NCBI GenBank assembly: GCA_038030265.1
Contig: CM075943.1
Span: forward strand, 30,132,001 to 30,196,000
Direction of reading: 5' to 3'
Source: Corythucha ciliata
Lineage: Eukaryota; Arthropoda; Insecta; Hemiptera; Tingidae
Length of the DNA stretch: 64,000 nucleotides
A program made the translations under genes and the position numbers. Below are positions 57,617-64,000 of the stretch, one piece after another. Each line of letters opens with the position of its first letter. Within the stretch, counting starts at the first letter, position 1. The notes below the pieces were generated by a model. That model did not search any database and was not told the origin of the DNA. It worked only from the letters and a program-made list of their open reading frames with translations.

Positions 57617-58324
57617 TTAATTATGACAGCCTTGTTGCATTTGTCCTTCACATTCTATCTCGCAATTACACATGTGGCCATGGTCGTCGTCACCCACCGA
57701 ATATTGTTCAAAACCGTCTTCAAGCTCCAGTAAATGCATATGCCTTGCGCCTGGTTTTCTTTCAGTTTTTCCGTACAAGACGGGGACCGGTAACTCATCT
57801 TTCGCTGTCAAGCAGCCCTGTCGAGTTCCATCTGAGTCACTTTCAGGCGGTCTGTCTCTTCCACTATCGAACGTTTGAGGTTCGGCTTCACACCTGTTTG
57901 CCTTTTGGTTGAAGCTCTCATCGATCTCTTCTGTAGTAGCGCATTTATCTGTCATTTGGCTGGAGCATGCGTTCGATCTCCCAAATATTCTCCCTGGCAC
58001 GTTTTCAAACTGTTTCATTTTAAACGGTCTCTCTTTCTCTTGTACTTTCTTTCTCATGTTCAATCCTCGGATCACGTAGCGCCTCATAAGGAATTCTCTT
58101 GCCTCCGCAACGGCTTTAATTAAAACCGTCTTGTGCTTTGCCTTTTCATCTCTCCACTGTTTCGCGTAGCCGTTTGAAAGTAATTTATACATGTCGACGG
58201 TTCGTTCACTGTCGTAACTGGGTTTGAATATGATTTGGTTGGTGAATTGATGGCTTATGATGTGATCTTTGGGTAGAATTGGGACTGCCCTCTCCCATTT
58301 TGGGGCTTTTTTTTTGGGACTCAT
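57617..58324 (-). CDS. Hypothetical 235-aa protein, basic front half and Cys/His-rich tail
   Basis: The ATG-started open frame is much longer than chance frames in this AT-rich window. The N-terminal half is strongly basic (MSPKKKAPKWERAVPILPKD; many K/R to about residue 105) and contains KPSYDSERTVDMYKLLSNGY and REFLMRRYVIRGLNMRKK. The second half is acidic and polar (about 130-175), and the end is rich in His and Cys (HMHLLELE, DDDHGHMCNCEIECEG). No signal peptide or membrane segment is seen. I do not recognise the family. It could be an intronless gene, a processed retrocopy, or the last exon of a longer gene. A weak AATAAA on the - strand lies about 400 nt past the stop. No neighbouring gene gives functional context. 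Confidence 0.45.
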   Translation of the reverse strand: MSPKKKAPKWERAVPILPKDHIISHQFTNQIIFKPSYDSERTVDMYKLLSNGYAKQWRDEKAKHKTVLIKAVAEAREFLMRRYVIRGLNMRKKVQEKERPFKMKQFENVPGRIFGRSNACSSQMTDKCATTEEIDESFNQKANRCEAEPQTFDSGRDRPPESDSDGTRQGCLTAKDELPVPVLYGKTERKPGARHMHLLELEDGFEQYSVGDDDHGHMCNCEIECEGQMQQGCHN

Positions 58325-61049
58325 GTATGGTACGGCTTTTTGATACGCAATTTTTATGTTTGCTTAATTTACAGTCATATGCGATTACTAATCGAGTTCA
58401 TAGGGAAATCCCTGCAGCTTTTTTTATACCATGTAGGAGATTATTTTATGCTTTTCATAAAATTTTCATTTCGAAGAAGGGCTAAACCGACAGAAGGCGC
58501 GTAGCGTAAAACGCTACGCGAGAGGTAAAATCTCGGTGCATGTATTTAACTTGGCTTCGTGAATTATGCCAAATAATAAGAAGAACGTTGTTCGAGTGCT
58601 TTGAAACTCAGGTAAAATCTCGGGAAAGGAATTTGAGCCTGTTATATTTCCACGAAGAAGCTTTTCCATTCGTCTCCCATCCCTCTTTACATCACTCCCA
58701 AACTCTTCGAAAAGGAAGCTTTCAGTTTTCGCGTACCATCCTCTCCACCTTGGATCTCAGGGAAGTAACTTGGTTAACTATTATTTAATTAAGCGCGAAG
58801 AGCTTGCAGAAGGAAGAGAGCTAACATGCATAATGAATGAGCCACTTTTGGCACCGCCTTTTCATTAGCCTTCCCCGAGCCCCTTATTAGAGGCTCATAT
58901 TTCTTCGTCATTAGAGCCCCATTAATAACATTCCATTATAACGCCTAGGCGCAGGGAAGCGTTTCACCTCCTTCAGGTGCCGCGACCCTCTCTGTTAAGG
59001 ATCTCCCGAGTTCTTCTGCATAGAAACCCCTTCACTTCATTTTAGGCTACCACTCTCGCCCCACCCCACTATTACCTCGTCATTTATTTTGTAATAACCT
59101 GGCCAACCTTTGCTGAGTTTCTAACATCCATCCTTTCCAATTCAGCAAGTTTGTTCTCAAGGCACACGAGAAGACAAAATTAATATTCAAGACTAGTCAT
59201 CCCTGGCAATTTTTCGTTCAGCTTCCTTTCTATACACGGGAACCAAATATGAGTAAAAGAGGGGTTTGGGTTAAATGAAAGAGCAAAAGACTTTCCCCCT
59301 TTGCTTTAAATATTGCGTTAGGTCGCTTGTAATTTGTTCTTTTGTAAGCTGGAATGGTGGAGTTTCGATTAATATGGCGAGGTGGATTAAAAATGTTTGG
59401 TGATGGTGAATGACTTTCTGGGGCCTAGTACCATTCGATTCGAATAGCGAGCCTATTTTATTCAAACTCCGAGAAAGATGTCGGTGATAACGTGGAGGAG
59501 CGGATATCCAAAAATGAACACATTGGTAGACCTGAAATAATATGTGGAATCCTAGAAGAAGATCGTGATGAAATGGAATTCTTTTAAGGATTTTGTAATT
59601 ATATGTAAAGCTAACGAGGCGGGTAAGGCAAAAGGATCGTGGTGTGAGTTTAGAGCATTTCTAGAGAGGGAAAAGGATAGAAGAGATCGTAAAGGAGGTG
59701 GAAGAGGATTTGGTCGGGATGATGCGGTGATGAGGGGGGGTCTGAAACTGTAGTAAAGGGTTGGTGGGATATAAGATGGTGTAGGTTGGCCGATCGATAG
59801 ACCTCGCCCGGCTTACCGCCCTTCCTTATTCAAAACCTCCCACTATAAATATGCTCCAAACACTATTAATTTAAATCTTTTTCGCAGGAGGGGCTCTATT
59901 TGGGAATAGGAGGAGAGGAATCTTGAATCAGAAAAAAGTCCTTTGCCTCCGAGTTTTCATTTATTTATTGCACCAGCAACAAAATATTGAACTTCGTGGG
60001 GAGAATAAACTAAAGATTCCGGTAAAATTATGTAAAAGTTAAGACGAGAACCAATAAAAATCCATGCCCGAATCCCAATTTCTATGCTTCTTGGAAGATG
60101 GATTTCATGCTATCGGTCTAGTGTATAGTTTAAACTGACAGTTTCTTCCACCTTTTTACTCAGAAACAGAAACTGTCAAGTTAGGTTTCAGAATCTATCT
60201 TTACAGGCACAGATTCTGATTATCCCAGAAATCGATTATAGTCAGCTCTGTATAGTTAACTACGATCTTGCCGTATAAAAATGCCCGTTTTTTCAGAAAA
60301 TTTGCGCCCAAACCCTTCATTTTCCAGCTCAAACACCACAATCAATTCTAATATTCTAGCAGAATGTGTGAAGTAACCAAATCAATGACAACTCACCAAT
60401 GTTTGTCCTCGTTTTTATATTTGAGTTGAAGCGGTAATTCCACGTTATATTGATTAAGTCAGTTCCTAGAGATGAACCCATTTATTCGACTGGCAAGTCT
60501 GATTCGGGGGGCCAAAATTCAAGTTCGGGCTATTCAAGACTGGCCCTGTTTTCGAGTTGACGCGAGATCACAACTATCTAGGACGCTGAAATTCACATAA
60601 CTTACCATTTCTTCTGGTTAATATTTACCAACACACATGCATACATCTCCAAAACACCAAACTTGTTAAGAAAATCTCCAACCAAAAATGCACAAAGAAC
60701 TTCGATGTTATAGTCGAAACTCTAATAAAAAAATAATGATAGTCCCCCTCCCCCATTGCTTCTAAAGAAAACATGTATTATGCAGAATGGTATTAAAGCA
60801 AGCTTCGTTATGGTGGGGCAATGAGAGTGGAGTAGTGGAGTAAGAAGCACAGGTGGGACAGACAACGAACTTCATCCCTTCTGATCAGATTCTCTGATTA
60901 TCAATTAACAATGTACGGTTCTTCAGAGATCGGAGGGGTTTGAAGATAGTTGCTGCGAAGAGACAAAATCTTTGTATAGGTCCTCTCTCTGGAGATATCT
61001 CCAGCTAAGACACTCACACCACATCGGAACTACTTATGCAGCATCCATG

Positions 61050-61051
<2 letters not shown>
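58325..61051. other. No gene recognised
   Basis: The frames at 58540-58788 and 59565-59753 have no recognisable domain. A small stem gcgtagcgtaaaacgctacgc is at about 58499. Confidence 0.4.

Positions 61052-61087
<36 letters not shown>
61052..61087. repeat. Poly(T) run of 36 nt
   Basis: An uninterrupted T run. It may be the A-tail of a minus-strand retro-insertion, but no retroelement body was recognised to its right. Confidence 0.8.
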
Positions 61088-61091
<4 letters not shown>

Positions 61092-63129
61092 GGCAGGCTC
61101 TTGTTCTATGAATTAATTTGATTCTGCTGTATAATGGTGCCCAATTCCATCACTTTTCTACTTTGAATTTTCATCGGAATTCGAAGGCCTTGAACTGAAG
61201 AATTTTCGCGTGATCACATTTTATTTTTCCCAAATGAGCTGAGCGCCATTACTTGATTTGCAAAATTTATGCGTTTTGAATCGTCACTTTCCCAAATCCA
61301 CTCTATGCTAACTAAACTAATCATTGAATAGACAGTGGAGAGCAGAATTCGCTGCCTGGTCAGTCTTCTAATGTTGGCGGGGATGAGAAGAATTGGTCTG
61401 ATTTAATGTGTATTTACGTATCCTTTCTTTCGACCCCTGATCGAAGGGATGAATGTCAGGTGCTAACATGAAAATTGTTTACTGGGCTTCTTGCCTGAAA
61501 ATCGTCATTCTTTAATTAACGTAGACGCCCTTGGTTGAGAGGGGGGAAGATATCAAAAAAGAAGAAGAGTAGGTCGAAGTAATCTTTTTATTTATCACGT
61601 TACTTAAAATAATAATGAATTACATTGAGCTTGAAGCGGAATGGCCTCGTTCCTTCGTTTTAAAGAAGGTAACAATTAGCGTGAAGGGGAATAATGCAAA
61701 GCATAATTAGAGAGAAGAGCTGCTAGTCGTTCTCTGTTTAGATTAGGATTTATAGTTTAATATTGCGGAGGGGCTTTCAGTTTGTAGTAGCACTAGAAGG
61801 GATCTCAAACTGGGGAAAGAGCATTCTTGGAACGCTCGCTCTTGCCTCCTTCAAATTAGCCTCTCATTCTCTCTCACTCGTTCTCTCGCCCCTTCATTCC
61901 CTTCCCTCTTCAAGGTTCTAAAACCCAGGGAGTTTCATGTTGGGCGGAACAATATTTTTGGGGTGAGACTTTACCAAGATATTTCCCCGGCGAAGCAAAT
62001 TATGTTTTGCCGCTTAGTGTACCTGTGAGAAAGAAATGGTTACAGAACCTCAAAATAGAGTAGGTATTGTGCGAGCCTTTTAAAATGCCCTCATGTATAA
62101 AAGAAAGAAAGAAAAAAAAAAAAAAAAAAACAGCGCTGGGGTATGAAAGTAGGGAGGTATAGGGTATTCCAAAACCAACATAATTCATAGGTACATGTGA
62201 ACGTGTACCGAAGCAAATGGATGGCTTAAGCGGACGCTTCAAAGGATCAGCATCTCTACCGACCCACTCACTTACAAATCCTCTGATGAGAGCAATAATG
62301 CTCGTCCTGCTTTTAGCACTCTTGAATAAATCATAGCGGCTCCGGACGGCAGGAGAGGTTTTTGGGGTTCGGAGTGAGGGCAGAGAAAAAAAGAAGCTGC
62401 CTAATTTTTCCTTCAGAGTCAAACATTTATAATGAACGCTCCTGGATGAGTAAAGAAGATTTCCTTTTTAGCTCGAAGAACTAAAAAGCCTGCTTTTTTC
62501 TTTCTCCCTCTACAAATTTAGCGACAAGGGAAGAAAAAAAAGGTGAAGGGAACGGAATTTCTTATTTACGTTTATTATGATGTGCATACAAACATGAGCC
62601 CGGGCTTTGAAATGATCACCAAACCACTCAGCCTCTCATTATTTATTTATGTCTTAGACAGTTTTTTTTTATCGGTTGGAAAAGAAAGTCATCCTCCCAA
62701 TTTCAACTTTGTTCTTCCTTTATTGTTGAATCAATACTCTCGCCTAAGAGAAGGTAGGAGGGAGTGAAGAAAGAAACGAAAAGAAAATCAAATTTTTTCC
62801 GAACGAATACAGAGCACCACCGAGTAGGTACATAAAATGGTGGATTGCTGTAATTTTGAATTCAGGTTTGAGGGGAACAAACTCACACCAACTTGAGGGG
62901 AGTGATGGCGGAAGCTAGGCGCGGATCCAGCAGGGGGCTAATGGGGCTTTAGCCCCCCCCCATTGGGCTGAACCTCCCCCAACTTTGCCTAAGCCCCACG
63001 TCTTCAAAGCCAAATTTCTGAGTTTTCAAACAATCTCAAAAGAAAAATCGTGAGAACAAAGGGGTATAGGGCTTGCACCAATCCTACATGACTAGAATTT
63101 CCGCTTGGGAAGGCTATACACTCAGCAAA
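61088..63129. other. No gene recognised
   Basis: The word ggcgcggatccagcagggggct at about 62919 resembles the ends of hAT-type elements but has no partner end in the window. An A-rich tract is at about 62103-62130. The 140-codon minus-strand frame at 62000-62422 is interrupted in composition by that tract and has no known motif. Confidence 0.4.
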
Positions 63130-63185
63130 GTTAAAGAAGTAAATCAATTAACTGATTTTACCCGGACGACACGGAAAGGCAAAGC
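63130..63185 (-). repeat. SINE-like tail fragment, inverted
   Basis: gattttacccggacgacacg and ggaaaggcaaagc are the exact reverse complement of 63517-63553, the tail of the copy at the right. The tRNA-like head is missing from this copy. Confidence 0.75.
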
Positions 63186-63268
63186 GATTCTCGCGTACGC
63201 GTCCAATGTGAAAGGCCCCATAGAGTTCTATGTGTTTTTATTGCACGAGTCGGACGCTGACGCGCGCG

Positions 63269-63431
63269 TCGGCGTCTTTTTTCTCCTAGTGTGCGCGGGG
63301 CCTACACGCGTCGGCGTCTTTTTTCTCCTAGTGTGCGCGGGACCTACGCGCATCGGCGTCTTTTTTCTCCTAGTGTGCGCGGGGCCTACGCGCATCGGCG
63401 TCTTTTTTCTCCTAGCGTGCGCCGGCCCTAA
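63269..63431. repeat. 42-bp tandem repeat, four units
   Basis: tcggcgtcttttttctccta, then gtgtgcgcggg-cctac-cgc, repeats at exactly 42-bp spacing (63269, 63311, 63353, 63395), with few differences between units. As 42 is divisible by three, the + frame spanning it repeats a 14-residue hydrophobic unit (VGVFFLLVCAGPTR). This frame is probably fortuitous. Confidence 0.85.
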
Positions 63432-63439
63432 TAAAATTC

Positions 63440-63590
63440 GAGCTTCGAGAAAAAATGGGCTCCCCGACGGGATTTGAACCCGTTACGGGTTTTTCTCGAA
63501 GCTCGAATTGTGTTAGGCTTTGCCTTTCCGTGTCGTCCGGGTAAAATCAGTTAGGTAATTAATTTACTTCTTCAATTCCGGCGACAGAAA
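63440..63590. repeat. SINE-like element with a partial tRNA-like head
   Basis: On the - strand, 63455-63490 reads as a T arm (cgggttcaaatcccg) plus ggggagccca and a T run, the same organisation as the tRNA-like copies at 43 kb. The tail tctcgaagctcgaattgtg, then ggctttgcctttccgtgtcg and ccggcgacagaa, occurs on the + strand to the right. The first part of the tail (tctcgaagctcgaa) also occurs inverted at the left, so the T arm lies between two outward-facing tails. Confidence 0.65.
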
Positions 63591-64000
63591 CCCTCGTATC
63601 AATTATTTTGTGTATTTTTCAATTCATCTGCCGAGCTCCGGTGCAGCGTCGGATCTAGAACTTTAGGGCCCCAGAAGAAGATCAAGAAAAGTTGTATACT
63701 GTCGAAAAGTGTCATCAAATAATCGGGACATACGCGGATACATCAGACGTGAATGCAGTGGGGTGAATTCCAAGCTGTTTCCCGGAGCCAAATTCGCTCT
63801 ATTCTAGTTTCTTCTATACAGGAATACTGGATCCGCATTACAATCGTAGTTTCAAATCCCCAAAATTTGATTTTCTCGACCAATAACGGGTCATTTGGCT
63901 GATGATATGGCTGTATACGCTATACAGAGACCCATTTTTTATCACGAACTCACAATGCGATCAGAAATTGCGAAAAAATTACAAATTGACGATTCAAAAA
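63591..64000. other. No recognisable feature
   Basis: Nothing was recognised at the right edge of the window. Confidence 0.4.

Noticed and set aside
63073..63477. A 134-codon frame with four hydrophobic 14-residue repeats
   Set aside because: It runs through an inverted SINE tail and a 42-bp tandem array; the periodic peptide is explained by the array length being divisible by three.
63455..63490. A tRNA gene on the - strand
   Set aside because: Only the T arm and acceptor 3' half are present; D and anticodon arms are missing, so it is a SINE-type remnant.

Overview
The window looks like an AT-rich, repeat-laden animal nuclear genome, most likely an insect. It has a split gene with GT-AG introns and a metazoan-specific Runt-domain protein, several non-LTR and LTR retrotransposon remnants, many short inverted-repeat elements (MITEs and foldbacks), and nothing resembling a bacterial operon. 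The species cannot be named from the sequence. Most open frames here are chance frames; fewer than ten carry recognisable protein sequence.

The one host gene that can be assigned with confidence is a RUNX/Runt-family transcription factor on the + strand, of which the 3' part is present. Four exons join in phase: 8688-8801 (end of the Runt DNA-binding domain), 22918-23058, 27072-27284 and 27361-27686 (ending in the Groucho-recruiting VWRPY motif). The last intron is only 76 nt, and without it the VWRPY end appears to be in the wrong frame. The exons for the first two thirds of the Runt domain were not found upstream and probably lie outside the window. Intron 1 (about 14.1 kb) is packed with mobile elements: a foldback at 11.3-12.0 kb, an RNase H-bearing non-LTR element on the - strand at 12.9-14.4 kb, nested MITEs at 15.6-16.1 kb, and a jockey-like element with a 646-codon reverse-transcriptase frame and a long A-tail at 17.8-20.3 kb.

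The region 1-8.6 kb holds decayed jockey-like fragments and foldbacks, including one fragment interrupted by another retroelement with a 13-bp target duplication. Downstream of the Runx gene lie a decayed Ty3/gypsy pol (31.3-33.2 kb) interrupted by a hairpin element, and a tract of unrecognised sequence to 39 kb. From 39 to 51.6 kb there is a dense patchwork of repeats: a triplicated 297-bp unit with an inverted copy 5 kb away, two tRNA-Thr(GGT)-like bodies in a tandem 322-bp duplication, foldbacks of about 1.0 kb and 0.6 kb, and a pogo/Tigger-like MITE. A CXC (Tesmin/TSO1-type) cysteine-rich coding region at 47.6-48.4 kb is interrupted by a MITE with a 9-bp target duplication. From 51.6 to 63 kb the sequence is mostly unrecognised apart from an intact 235-codon frame on the - strand (57617-58324). 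The window ends in a tRNA-derived SINE-like repeat with inverted copies flanking a 42-bp tandem array.

No CRISPR array, operon, defence system or demonstrably new biochemical system was seen. The most interesting items are the tRNA-like SINE family, the long near-perfect hairpins (possible small-RNA sources), the MITE-split CXC gene and the tiny Runx intron.
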